64,000 bases of DNA from Rhodococcus sp. IEGM 1409 (lineage in GTDB: Bacteria > Actinomycetota > Actinomycetes > Mycobacteriales > Mycobacteriaceae). Each line of letters starts with the position of its first letter. The first letter of the stretch is position 1. Shown piece by piece: positions 53,070 through 60,584 of this stretch. The notes below the pieces were generated by a model. It had not been told where the DNA came from. It saw only the letters and a program-made list of their open reading frames with translations, and did no database searches. The position numbers were made by a program, and so were the translations under genes. The stretch is taken from contig NZ_JASHKN010000005.1 in assembly GCF_030056735.1 (NCBI RefSeq), positions 100,023-164,022 on the forward strand. The letters are read 5' to 3'.

Positions 53070-53510
53070 CTAGTCGCCGGCGGAGAACTGCGGCCCTGCG
53101 TGTCCGATGCCGACCACGTTCGACGGCGTTTCAGACTCGCCTGAATCCGATTCATCACCCTCGGATTCCGCGCCAGATTCGCCCGATTCCGTGTCAGAGT
53201 CGCCTGATTCGGATCCTTCACCGGTCTCGTCGTCCTCGTCGGATCCGCCAGCTTCGGGCGTATCAAACAGGCTCGGTTCGGGTTTCGTCTCTTCGGCAAT
53301 CTTCTTGTCGACACCGACGAGGATTCGCTCGATCTTCATGTTGGCGATCTTGCGAGTACCTTCGTTCGCCATCTGCTCTTCGATGTGCTTCGTGCACTGA
53401 GCGCGAATGGTGAAGACACGGATCTCGCCGATGTCGGGGATATCCTCGAAGTCTTCGGACGAGATGCCGGTGAACTTGAGACGTGCGGAGTCGATCAGGG
53501 GCTGGTTCAT
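53070..53510 (-). CDS. Hypothetical protein with acidic Ser/Glu/Asp tail
   Basis: A 146-residue protein from the ATG at 53510, which follows AAAAAAGGAGA, a strong site. Residues 1-85 form a domain (IRVFTIRAQCTKHIEEQMANEG); residues 90-130 are a GESGDSDTESGES-type acidic repeat. Such tails are common in DNA-mimic or single-strand-binding-associated proteins. It precedes small genes after the recombination pair. Confidence 0.62.
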   Translation of the reverse strand: MNQPLIDSARLKFTGISSEDFEDIPDIGEIRVFTIRAQCTKHIEEQMANEGTRKIANMKIERILVGVDKKIAEETKPEPSLFDTPEAGGSDEDDETGEGSESGDSDTESGESGAESEGDESDSGESETPSNVVGIGHAGPQFSAGD

Positions 53511-53559
53511 TGTGAATCTCCTTTTTTGGTGGGGTTTTTGGGTTCGGGTGCGAGGGCGG

Positions 53560-54357
53560 TTATGTCGATGCCTTCGCCTGCTCGGCCTCGAGGAACTCCG
53601 TGATCTCGATTGTCTCGGCGTCGGTGAGATCGTCGAGGGTCTGGATTGCACGCTGGAACTCGCCGGACAGGTAACCGGCCTGCTCAGGCTCGTCTGCCTT
53701 TCCTTCGCGGACGAGCGCTGCGACGAGACGTTCGCGAAGCGTCGGTGGCGTGACCTGCGAGGGTTCCGGTTTTGCGCCCGGATTTGAGGCGGATTCCAGC
53801 TCGGACAGTCGCGATTTCCATAGCCCTTGCAGGCGTCCACGATGGTCAGCAAGGTCGAACGTCGTGAGCTGTCCGCCGATCGCGTCGAGTTCCGCGCGGT
53901 TGGCAGCCTTCGCGATGGCTGCGGCGATCTCGTCTGACTGCTCGGTGGTGATGATCGGCGCGATGTCGGGCAGTGGTTGGACGGTGTGCGGCGCCCGCTT
54001 ACCTCGGGTGACCGTGAGCGACACCGTCTCCGGCTTCGTGATGTGCGACATGTGTGACACCCGAATGCCGCCGACCTTGTCGCGGCCGAACGTGATCTCG
54101 GGGTCGCGGTAGAGGGTCATGCGTCGGCCGGCGTACGCGGACGACTCTTTGCCCCAGGCGTTGACGATGATGCGTCGGACAGTCTTGCTCGGACGAAACG
54201 GACGGCCGGGGAACTCGACGAGGTGAAAGTCGAACGGCTGCTCGGCCGATCCGGCCGTGACCTTCTCGATCCGTACGGTGCGCGGACCGGTCAGCAGATC
54301 CTCGGCGTTGAGTTGGTCGGACTTCGGGGCGATTGATTCGGTGAGATCCATTGTCAC
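53560..54357 (-). CDS. Probable DNA-metabolism protein (recombination partner)
   Basis: A 265-residue protein. Residues 1-130 are beta-rich with PFDFHLVEFPGRPFRPSKTVRRIIVNAWG and DPEITFGRDKVGGIRVSHMS; the remainder is helical with an Ala/Glu-rich C-terminus. It directly follows and overlaps the RecE-like nuclease gene, where single-strand annealing or binding proteins usually are. Direct homology to RecT or Erf was not visible, so the role is inferred from position. Confidence 0.55.
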   Translation of the reverse strand: MTMDLTESIAPKSDQLNAEDLLTGPRTVRIEKVTAGSAEQPFDFHLVEFPGRPFRPSKTVRRIIVNAWGKESSAYAGRRMTLYRDPEITFGRDKVGGIRVSHMSHITKPETVSLTVTRGKRAPHTVQPLPDIAPIITTEQSDEIAAAIAKAANRAELDAIGGQLTTFDLADHRGRLQGLWKSRLSELESASNPGAKPEPSQVTPPTLRERLVAALVREGKADEPEQAGYLSGEFQRAIQTLDDLTDAETIEITEFLEAEQAKAST

Positions 54358-55202
54358 AACACCATTTCGGGTTCGGGGTCTCCATGCTGGTTATAGACCC
54401 ACGGGGGAAGGTCGACGAGCTTGATGTCCTCGCCATAGCCGGGCCAGATGCCGGTTTGCCTGCACGTCACGTAGGTTTCGATCGCGATGCGGTTGAGCTG
54501 ACGACCGAGTTCGAGCGCATCGGGTGCGAGCTGAACGACATTGACCAGGTAGGGCGGTTCCTTCTCCTGGACGACGAACACAAACTCGGGGTCGGGGTGG
54601 ATGCCGAGATCGATGATGCCGTCGAGATACCACGGCGCTTGGCAGTGGTAGCCGTAATCTCCTGCAGCCTTGGCAAAGTCGGTCTCGTCGGCGGATACCG
54701 CGCTCTTGTAGTCCACGACGACCATGCGCGAACCGGTCACGTTCGGGAGCCAGTCGGGGCGCGCCCGTCGCATGATGCCGGTTGCCTGATCTCGCCAGTA
54801 GAGCGACTGCTCCGCCTTGCCGTTGCTGAGCAGCGTCGCCGCGGTCTCGTGACTACGGAGCGCGTCGGCCATTTCGTGAACCTTCGCGAGATCCTTCGTC
54901 AGCAGCGGGGTTTTGCCCTCCGCGTGGATCGCAGCCTTGGTTTCCTTCGCCGCCTTCGTGCGCCAGTCGTCGGCGATGACCTCGACGATGTCCATGCCGG
55001 TACCGAGAACCTCGGCGTGGGCGGCATGTCCAAAGTCGAACGTGTTCTTGAAGACCGGGTGATCCTGTTCGTACTTGAAGAGCGCCGGCGTGCTTGGCGG
55101 GAGGAGCTTCCGTGCCCCGGACGACGAGAGCGAGTTCCTGTCTCCGTGGTATACGTGATCCGGGATGCCGTCGTAGAGGCCGGGTTCGGTGGGTGCACTC
55201 AT
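54354..55202 (-). CDS. PD-(D/E)XK exonuclease (RecE/exodeoxyribonuclease VIII-like)
   Basis: A 282-residue nuclease with the family start GLYDGIPDHVYHGDRNSLSSSGA, the FDFGHAAHAEVLG motif, and the active site RPDWLP followed by VVVDYKSA (Asp-Xn-Asp-Tyr-Lys). This type chews 5' ends to make 3' tails for annealing. Start at 55202 overlaps the upstream gene; five extra codons are possible. Confidence 0.86.
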   Translation of the reverse strand: MSAPTEPGLYDGIPDHVYHGDRNSLSSSGARKLLPPSTPALFKYEQDHPVFKNTFDFGHAAHAEVLGTGMDIVEVIADDWRTKAAKETKAAIHAEGKTPLLTKDLAKVHEMADALRSHETAATLLSNGKAEQSLYWRDQATGIMRRARPDWLPNVTGSRMVVVDYKSAVSADETDFAKAAGDYGYHCQAPWYLDGIIDLGIHPDPEFVFVVQEKEPPYLVNVVQLAPDALELGRQLNRIAIETYVTCRQTGIWPGYGEDIKLVDLPPWVYNQHGDPEPEMVL

Positions 55203-55510
55203 ACTGAGACCTCGCATCCTTTTGCGGCTTCGCGCAGTTTGGCAACGACTTCCGCTTGCGTGCGATCGGGTTCATCATTCCAAACAGCTACGTCTCCAAC
55301 GTGTTTGACCAGAGCGTCTACCGCTTTGAAGTAGTCCCTAATTCGCCCTTCGTGTTGATCTACGCCGGTTGCGACGCGGATGGCGCCGAGTGTGCAGAGG
55401 CAACCCGTTCGGGGGTTGCGATACTCGCCCTGTCCCCACCCTTCGCGCTCGATTGCCTCGGCGGCTTCGTTGAGAACGGCTGAGATATCAAGTCGCATGC
55501 CCGCGCTCAT
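55199..55510 (-). CDS. Hypothetical protein, DUF6197-like
   Basis: A 103-residue protein: LNEAAEAIEREGWGQGEYRNP then GCLCTLGAIRVATG and a helical C-terminus. The pattern recalls the small actinobacterial DUF6197 family. ATGA overlaps on both sides. Confidence 0.6.
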   Translation of the reverse strand: MSAGMRLDISAVLNEAAEAIEREGWGQGEYRNPRTGCLCTLGAIRVATGVDQHEGRIRDYFKAVDALVKHVGDVAVWNDEPDRTQAEVVAKLREAAKGCEVSV

Positions 55511-56772
55511 GCCTTGACCTCGCCGTCTTCGATGACGACGCCGACCTTGCCGGTTTCGTCGACACGCTCGATCCAGACCTGGAATCCCTCGGCAGCCGCC
55601 AACTCCTCGATGAGCGCCAGATTCTCGGAGTCCAGGAGCGAGCCGTCGGTGATGCGGATGACGCGGATCTTGGGATTCATCGCCATCGCCATTGCAACGG
55701 ACACGCGAAGGCGTTCAGCTGCCGACGATTGCGCGAACGGCACTCCGCGATAGGTCACGCCCTCGTCGTCGAATCCGAGGCCGTCGATGGGGAACGTCGC
55801 GGCTGCGAGTCCGTCGGTCTTCGTCTTGTCGAGTTCGGCAATCTTGTCGGTGAGTGCGTCCCGCTTCGACTTCTCGGCGTCGAGCAGGTCGACGACTTCC
55901 TGCCGCTGATGCTTCTGGCGGACCGCAGCATTGACCTCTTCGACATTGTTGATGCGGGTGCGGATCGGTTCGACCTCGGGAGGTTCCGGCAGGAGATTCC
56001 GGTGTGCCTCGGCTTTAGCCAAATCAGCGCGCATGGCAGCGAGATGTTCCTCGGCTCGAGTGACACCCTGCTCCGCATCGGCAACCGCTCGCGCGGCATG
56101 ATTCGCGTTGATGGCCGCGTTCTCTGCGTCGACTTGCAGCGATGTCGCGATGTCCAGTTCTTCAATCAATGCGGCCACCGAAACGGGCTCGTCCGGTACG
56201 TCATCGCCGATCTCAGGGAATCCGGCGAGTTGGCCCTGCAGTTGCTTAACCACGCGCCCGACGTCGGTTCGGTCGTCGAATGCTGCCTTTCGCTGGCTCG
56301 CCAGCGTCGCGGGATCGAATGGCAACTCGACCAACTGGAGTAGCTCGGCCTGCTGCGCCTTCGGTGCGAGTGATGCGAACGCCAGTGGGTCGAAGGACAG
56401 TCGACCGATCAGCTCGTCGAGCATCTTCTGTGGAGAGCCGAAGCGTGCACCTTCGCGAGACTCGACCTTGAGCGCGGTCTTGTCGCCTTCCCACGTTCGG
56501 GTGACGATGATGTTGCCCAGGTCGACAGTGACGCGGGCAGTGTTCTCGCCGTCGCGGATAGGTCGGGTTGTCGCGGTGCCCTTGGTCGCCGCAGTGCCGG
56601 CGAGCGCTGCCCAGATTGCGTCGATGACGGACGACTTGCCCTGCGCATTGCGTCCGGCGATCGTCACCGTCGACGAATTCGGGTCGGGCGTGATGTCGAC
56701 CGCCTTGATCCGCTTGTAGTTCTCGGCGACGAGATTGATGACGTGGTAGCCGACGGTGGTGGACTCGGTCAT
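55507..56772 (-). CDS. AAA ATPase, SbcC/RecF-like
   Basis: A 421-residue ATPase with Walker A AGRNAQGKSSVIDAIW near residue 40, a central coiled-coil region (about 200-300), an ABC-type signature region QSSAAERLRVSVAMAMA, and IRVIRITDGSLLDSENLALIEEL for Walker B/D-loop. Similar phage ATPases work with exonucleases in recombination, and its gene is next to the RecE-like nuclease. Start at 56772 overlaps the upstream stop. Confidence 0.82.
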   Translation of the reverse strand: MTESTTVGYHVINLVAENYKRIKAVDITPDPNSSTVTIAGRNAQGKSSVIDAIWAALAGTAATKGTATTRPIRDGENTARVTVDLGNIIVTRTWEGDKTALKVESREGARFGSPQKMLDELIGRLSFDPLAFASLAPKAQQAELLQLVELPFDPATLASQRKAAFDDRTDVGRVVKQLQGQLAGFPEIGDDVPDEPVSVAALIEELDIATSLQVDAENAAINANHAARAVADAEQGVTRAEEHLAAMRADLAKAEAHRNLLPEPPEVEPIRTRINNVEEVNAAVRQKHQRQEVVDLLDAEKSKRDALTDKIAELDKTKTDGLAAATFPIDGLGFDDEGVTYRGVPFAQSSAAERLRVSVAMAMAMNPKIRVIRITDGSLLDSENLALIEELAAAEGFQVWIERVDETGKVGVVIEDGEVKA

Positions 56773-56942
56773 TTTGCTTCCTTGTCGTTTGGCGTGGAAA
56801 AGATTGCGGCGGGGTGGATTCCGCCGTACTCGTGGAGCCATTTGCCGGACCAGGAGTCGCGGCGATAGCAGTCGATGCGGAGCTTGTTGTCAGGCTCAGG
56901 GGTGACGACGACTCGGTTGTGCCCGTCGATGTGTTCGTTCAT
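56769..56942 (-). CDS. Hypothetical protein (57 aa)
   Basis: A 57-residue protein with NRVVVTPEPDNKLRIDCYRRDSW and an IHPAAIFSTPND end. ATGA overlaps with both neighbours. Unknown. Confidence 0.55.
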   Translation of the reverse strand: MNEHIDGHNRVVVTPEPDNKLRIDCYRRDSWSGKWLHEYGGIHPAAIFSTPNDKEAK

Positions 56943-57049
56943 CGCCGCCGCCAATCTGGGTAGTCGTCGCGAGGATCGAACTCGTGGAAGGGGTCAGGCT
57001 CGTCAGGCGTGAAGTCCTCGAGGTCACCCCAGGCCGGGTCGGAACTCAT
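56939..57049 (-). CDS. Tiny acidic protein (36 aa)
   Basis: A 36-residue, Asp/Glu/Pro-rich protein (WGDLEDFTPDEPDPFHEFD) from the ATG at 57049, joined by overlaps at both ends. Accepted because the overlap chain is continuous. Confidence 0.48.
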   Translation of the reverse strand: MSSDPAWGDLEDFTPDEPDPFHEFDPRDDYPDWRRR

Positions 57050-57309
57050 GGCTGCGTGACGATCTCGGAGACGTGGATCAGGTGGCCGAAGATGTCGACC
57101 TTGCCGTAGACAACCTCGTCGTCGACGGGGAGTCCAGCGAAACCAGCGCGCATCGCATACTTGAGTGCGGCTGGGTTTGGGTACGCGAACATCCAGGACG
57201 ATCCGTGTACGCGGTCCCACCAGTCTTCGAGGCGGTACTCCAGCGTCTCGCCTTCGATCTTGATCTCGACGGTCTGGCCTGCAAGTGGATGCGGTTCGGT
57301 GTGGATCAT
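57046..57309 (-). CDS. Hypothetical protein (87 aa)
   Basis: An 87-residue alpha/beta protein with VEIKIEGETLEYRLEDWWDRVHG and DIFGHLIHVSEIV. ATGA overlap upstream and downstream. Unknown. Confidence 0.6.
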   Translation of the reverse strand: MIHTEPHPLAGQTVEIKIEGETLEYRLEDWWDRVHGSSWMFAYPNPAALKYAMRAGFAGLPVDDEVVYGKVDIFGHLIHVSEIVTQP

Positions 57310-57494
57310 CCTCTGCTCCTATCGAATTCAAGATTGTCGGAGTGAGTTGGGTGAATGATCGGCGGTTCGCCGTAGTGGACGTAAACGTTCCTGTTGTCGC
57401 AGTGCGAGATGACGCCGGACTCTTTCTCTCCGGTCGACGGGTTGGTGTAGATGACTCGTCCGCCCGGATTGGATTTCGCTGCGAGGAGATTCAT
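57306..57494 (-). CDS. Hypothetical protein (62 aa)
   Basis: A 62-residue beta-rich protein (GGRVIYTNPSTGEKESGVISH then NVYVHYGEPP), which could be an SH3-like fold. Start at 57494 shares one base with the previous stop (TGATG). Unknown. Confidence 0.55.
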   Translation of the reverse strand: MNLLAAKSNPGGRVIYTNPSTGEKESGVISHCDNRNVYVHYGEPPIIHPTHSDNLEFDRSRG

Positions 57495-57802
57495 CAGTAC
57501 GGGGGCTCCTCGCTCGGCGCGAGCCCGTGATCTCGGAGCAGCGCAGGGATTTCGGCGTTCACGTCGATGAACGTGACTGTGATGACTCGGCGGTGCGCGA
57601 TAGCGATGTCGTCTGTTCTCGGCCACTCGCCGCGAAGTTCGAGGAACCCGTGCCGCGTGTACACGCTGGAGGTGTCGGAGTCGACTAGCGGGCGGCCGAT
57701 GACCGCACAAGGGCGCTCGCCTGCGATGCGTTCGTATTCGACGAGCACTCGACGTCTGCGCTTAGCTGCCGAGGCTCCGGGCATTGCTGCAGGGGAGGAC
57801 AT
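57494..57802 (-). CDS. Hypothetical protein (102 aa)
   Basis: A 102-residue protein with a basic N-terminus (AAKRRRRVLVEYERIAG) and a strand-rich middle (RRVITVTFIDVNAEIPALL). No family recognised. Confidence 0.58.
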   Translation of the reverse strand: MSSPAAMPGASAAKRRRRVLVEYERIAGERPCAVIGRPLVDSDTSSVYTRHGFLELRGEWPRTDDIAIAHRRVITVTFIDVNAEIPALLRDHGLAPSEEPPY

Positions 57803-57803
57803 C

Positions 57804-58085
57804 TCAGATCCCGTTCTTGTGGTCGGTCATGTCGTAGGCGTGGTCAACTGCAGCGCCGAATTCGGGGGAGTGCTGCTGTTGAGCGGGAAGCTTCTCGGCG
57901 ATGAGGTGGATCATGTCGTCGTCGTCATCGGGGGTGGTGATCTCGATGTACGCCGTTGAGAATCCGAGGCGCTTCGCATTGGCGAAGGTCTCCATATCCG
58001 TCTGCTGCCAGTGTCCGTAACCCTCTACGGCAGAGAGGTTTTCAACTGTCGCGAAGATGACACCCTCGGCGTCGAGGTTGCTCAT
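57804..58085 (-). CDS. Hypothetical protein (93 aa)
   Basis: A 93-residue acidic protein with YGHWQQTDMETFANAKRLG and an Asp5 run. ATGA overlap with the gene upstream. No family recognised. Confidence 0.58.
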   Translation of the reverse strand: MSNLDAEGVIFATVENLSAVEGYGHWQQTDMETFANAKRLGFSTAYIEITTPDDDDDMIHLIAEKLPAQQQHSPEFGAAVDHAYDMTDHKNGI

Positions 58086-58267
58086 CGGTCGTCCACCACG
58101 CCGCGGCGATTGAAGTCGGAAGCGTTGATCTGCTGCTGACGATTCTCAAGCGCGATAGCCAGACTGATCGCAGTCCGAGCCTCGCGGTGCTTTCCCTTGT
58201 CTGCGAGTTCGATTGCGAGAGTGTCGAGTTTGAATGCCATCTCGCGAAGGGTGGGGTGTGCGCTCAC
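58082..58267 (-). CDS. Hypothetical helical protein (61 aa)
   Basis: A 61-residue, mostly helical protein (REMAFKLDTLAIELADKGKHREARTAISL shortened to two helices) with a basic end. The GTG start at 58267 overlaps a 25-residue membrane peptide gene (GTGA). Confidence 0.55.
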   Translation of the reverse strand: MSAHPTLREMAFKLDTLAIELADKGKHREARTAISLAIALENRQQQINASDFNRRGVVDDR

Positions 58268-58341
58268 GGCTCCACCACCAAACCGATGAGGGTGAACACA
58301 GCCGCGATTCCTCCGATGATCATCAGTGCGAGCCAGAACAT
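58264..58341 (-). CDS. Tiny membrane peptide (25 aa)
   Basis: A 25-residue frame, one hydrophobic helix (MFWLALMIIGGIAAVFTLIG) ending VVEP. Its TGA overlaps the next GTG. It starts 5 bp after the previous gene. Supported only by overlap pattern and hydrophobicity. Confidence 0.45.
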   Translation of the reverse strand: MFWLALMIIGGIAAVFTLIGLVVEP

Positions 58342-58345
58342 TTCG

Positions 58346-58687
58346 TCACCGCAATTCCGGGTAGGTGGTGTACGCGATGCACATTCCGACGAAGACCGCG
58401 ACGGCTAGGACAACGACGAGGAACCTGCAGATCTTCACGAGCTGCGCGAGGCGATCCGGATCGGTCGCATCGAACTTCACGTAGGGCCGAACGGTCTCGG
58501 CGCCATCGAAATCACGACGCGCGAGATCGGCCACGACAACCGCCCGAGCTTCGGGTTCGGACGGATCACCGATCAGAGCTCGCTGCGGGTGGTTCTGGAT
58601 CTCGGTCGCGACCACGTTGCGCCAGACTTCGGCAGCAATCGGGGGGAGTGGTGAGGTGCTGATCATCGGCATTTGGACATGCGTCAT
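58346..58687 (-). CDS. Tail-anchored membrane protein (113 aa)
   Basis: A 113-residue protein. A soluble N-terminal domain (APIAAEVWRNVVATEIQN-like, with PEARAVVVADLARRDFDG) is followed by one C-terminal transmembrane helix (ICRFLVVVLAVAVFVGMCIAY). Start at 58687; the preceding 111 bp are non-coding and could hold a secondary promoter. Confidence 0.58.
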   Translation of the reverse strand: MTHVQMPMISTSPLPPIAAEVWRNVVATEIQNHPQRALIGDPSEPEARAVVVADLARRDFDGAETVRPYVKFDATDPDRLAQLVKICRFLVVVLAVAVFVGMCIAYTTYPELR

Positions 58688-58798
58688 CGCGGAGGGTCCT
58701 GTCTTGGGGGAATGAATGGGGAGAAGGTGAGCCGGTGGCGCCGACTTCCGGTCATCTGGGCCGGGCAACGGTCTTACTTGGGAGGCGCCACCGGGGCT

Positions 58799-58969
58799 TT
58801 AGGTAACGAAGTGGTTCGGAGCGAGGCCGTGGTCGATGACGCCGGCCTCGAACTCGGCAACGAACTGGTCGGCAAGGCTGGTGTGGTGATCGACGAGGGC
58901 TCGAGCACGGTCGGTCGGCGGGACGTTCTCGAGCACTGAGTCGAGATCGCCCTCGTATGGATGGCTCAT
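58799..58969 (-). CDS. Small hypothetical protein (56 aa)
   Basis: A 56-residue acidic helical protein (PPTDRARALVDHHTSLADQF) from the ATG at 58969, which overlaps the previous stop; TAA at 58799. Not visible as a long frame but supported by coupling. Confidence 0.55.
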   Translation of the reverse strand: MSHPYEGDLDSVLENVPPTDRARALVDHHTSLADQFVAEFEAGVIDHGLAPNHFVT

Positions 58970-59277
58970 GACGGATCTCCGTTCGCATGACCTTCGACCG
59001 CGGCAATGAAGCTGTCGAGGTCAGGCTCGGCCCAGGGTCCAACGACGCGGGAGATTATGACCGCTCCGATGTTTGTGACGCCGACCTTCGCCGCTTCGAT
59101 ACGGATCTGATCGAGAATCTTCATTGCGTCGGCCTCAGTGTCGAAGACTGCGGGACGTGGTTTCCGCGCGGGCACAGCTGGTCGCATGAAACTCGGCAGC
59201 AACGACTCCGGTTCCGGGTACGTGAACAGTTCACCGTTCGGGAGTTGGATCGCATACTGGCGTTCGAAGTCGTTCAT
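58966..59277 (-). CDS. Hypothetical protein (103 aa)
   Basis: A 103-residue protein with ERQYAIQLPNGELFTYPEPE and DTEADAMKILDQIRIEAAKVG, a pattern of strand then helix pairs. ATGA overlaps on both sides. Unknown. Confidence 0.58.
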   Translation of the reverse strand: MNDFERQYAIQLPNGELFTYPEPESLLPSFMRPAVPARKPRPAVFDTEADAMKILDQIRIEAAKVGVTNIGAVIISRVVGPWAEPDLDSFIAAVEGHANGDPS

Positions 59278-59861
59278 GACGGTTCCCCGCTCACATGTCG
59301 GCGAATCTGCTTCTCGATGTCCAGAACCGCACTACTCGCGTCCTCGAAGCGTTTCGCAGCTACGACCTGCGTTCGCTGAGCCGAGTGGAAGACCAGCTTC
59401 CGCTCGCTCTGAAGTTCCAGGGCGTCGGCGAGTTGCTTGCCCAGCTCGTCGAGAGTGGGGTCGGCGGAAGGTGGCACGACGTCGACGGGATCGTCGAGAT
59501 CGACGCGATGACAGGCTGCGATCGAACGGAGACTGTTGATCATCGGAGTTTCGACGCCAGTGTCGAATAGGAATTCTGCGACGGCCTCGAGAATCTCGGG
59601 CGTGACGTCGATTCGACGATGAGGTGACACTTTCCGCACGCCGCGATCGGCAGGCGTGGAAGCCTTATCGCTGAACGCATCAAGGCCGGGAAAGGTCATG
59701 TCACTGGTGTTGATCGTGTAATTCACCGCGGTGAACGGCTTCGATTCGGTCTGGATAGTCACAGACTGGAGTGCCTCAGTAACGGCGGAAACGATGTCGT
59801 CACGGGTAAGTGGGATGCCTGCCTCGTTGCCATCCCGAGCAGGAGACGTAGAATCTGTCAT
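59274..59861 (-). CDS. Early protein next to cro (195 aa)
   Basis: A 195-residue protein, first gene after the Cro-like regulator in the leftward operon. It has SAVTEALQSVTIQTESKPF and VTPEILEAVAEFLFDTG and a helical C-terminus. Its position is that of antirepressors or early regulators in other phages, but no recognised domain supports that. Confidence 0.58.
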   Translation of the reverse strand: MTDSTSPARDGNEAGIPLTRDDIVSAVTEALQSVTIQTESKPFTAVNYTINTSDMTFPGLDAFSDKASTPADRGVRKVSPHRRIDVTPEILEAVAEFLFDTGVETPMINSLRSIAACHRVDLDDPVDVVPPSADPTLDELGKQLADALELQSERKLVFHSAQRTQVVAAKRFEDASSAVLDIEKQIRRHVSGEPS

Positions 59862-59882
59862 CAGAGGTCCTTTCTGGGGGTC

Positions 59883-59920
59883 TGCCCGTTCGGTGTTCGA
59901 GCACCGGGCGGGCATTTTTT
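59883..59920 (+). terminator. Plus-strand terminator inside the early leftward operon
   Basis: A two-part stem (TGCCCG/CGGGCA outside, CGGTG/CACCG inside) is followed by T6 (59915-59920) on the plus strand. No plus-strand gene lies just upstream, so it would stop antisense transcription heading toward the immunity region. Confidence 0.62.
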
Positions 59921-59927
59921 CTGGGGA

Positions 59928-60146
59928 TCACACGTGCGACGGCTCGCAGTGAAGATGACTGACGGGTATTTCGAGGAAATTTGCGACCGCGGTCAACTCG
60001 TTTACGTTGAAAGCAATCCGGCCGAGCATTCGCTGAGAGAGCATCTGCTGACTCATGCCGAGCGCCTTGGCGAGCTGCTTCTGGGAGATGCGTCGTCTTG
60101 CAGCTTCACTGCGAACATTCGCCGCCACTTCTTGGGCCGGTGTCAT
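59928..60146 (-). CDS. Cro-like HTH regulator
   Basis: A 72-residue protein that is one XRE-type helix-turn-helix (ISQKQLAKALGMSQQMLSQRMLGRIAFNVNEL). It diverges from the repressor and heads the early operon, the position of Cro. Its HTH closely resembles that of the repressor (TGMTQQMLSSRMIGKVEF), so the two should read the same operators. Start at 60146; the upstream extension is in the operator region. Confidence 0.8.
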   Translation of the reverse strand: MTPAQEVAANVRSEAARRRISQKQLAKALGMSQQMLSQRMLGRIAFNVNELTAVANFLEIPVSHLHCEPSHV

Positions 60147-60275
60147 GTTCACGAGAGTGAAGTTACGTCCTGAGGAAGTGAAACACAAGCATGTAATGAC
60201 CTCGATGTGATCTTTGGCAGCGCGTCAAATGATTCTGACCTTGCGGTTACAAGCTGTGCATGTAATATCCATTCC
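60147..60275. promoter_or_regulatory. Divergent immunity promoter-operator region
   Basis: 129 bp between the cro-like gene and the repressor. GCATGTAAT occurs twice (60189-60197, 60258-60266), likely operator half-sites. Rightward promoter: TTGCGG (60241-60246), 16 bp, TAATAT (60263-60268), which puts the start of transcription at about the repressor ATG (60276), so the repressor mRNA may be leaderless. Leftward promoter candidate: TTGTGT, 17 bp, TAACTT (60188-60160). The second GCATGTAAT overlaps the repressor -10, giving a route to autoregulation. Confidence 0.62.
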
Positions 60276-60584
60276 ATGACGAGCGCAACGGACTTGATGG
60301 GCAACGAAGGCGAAACAGTGGCGTCGGCAGTAGCCCGACGAGTGCGCCAGGAGTTGGCGGGGAAGCCGCGGAGGATCTCGCAGGCGAGCATTGCCGAGGC
60401 AACGGGCATGACTCAGCAGATGCTGTCCTCGCGCATGATTGGCAAGGTCGAGTTCGGCGTCGAGGAAGTCACCCGCGTCTGTGCGTTCGCGGAATTGGAC
60501 CTCGTCTTCGTGATGACGGGCCAGCGGATGCCACGTCAGGTGGCCTCTGGTGAAGCGCTCTCGGGGAAACCTACGCAACCGTAG
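60276..60584 (+). CDS. Immunity repressor, prophage (short) form
   Basis: A 102-residue HTH protein (ISQASIAEATGMTQQMLSSRMIGKVEFGVEEV) controlling the early operon. Its last codons read through the attR core (Lys-Pro-Thr-Gln-Pro) and the TAG stop lies just beyond, in host DNA. With the two ends joined at the core, the frame continues from 13533 for 34 more residues, ending in TGA at 13636-13638, which overlaps the integrase ATG at 13635. So the viral form would be 136 residues. ATG at 60276 is chosen over 60207 because the latter precedes the promoter. Confidence 0.82.
   Translation: MTSATDLMGNEGETVASAVARRVRQELAGKPRRISQASIAEATGMTQQMLSSRMIGKVEFGVEEVTRVCAFAELDLVFVMTGQRMPRQVASGEALSGKPTQP
60567..60580. 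repeat. attR core
   Basis: Right copy of AAACCTACGCAACC. It forms the last codons of the repressor gene and the left half of a palindrome that completes in host DNA (see 60568-60587). Confidence 0.72.

Larger units (their letters stand above)
13519..60580. mobile_element. Temperate siphovirus prophage (about 47 kb)
   Basis: Bounded by a 14-bp direct repeat, AAACCTACGCAACC. The integrase lies just inside the left copy and the repressor runs into the right copy. Between them is a full siphovirus set: terminase, portal, protease, capsid, connectors, tail, tape measure, lysis, fibres and early genes. No key structural gene is visibly broken, so the prophage may be intact. Late and early genes run leftward; integrase, repressor and the left-arm genes run rightward. 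No lipase-type LysB was recognised. Confidence 0.85.
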
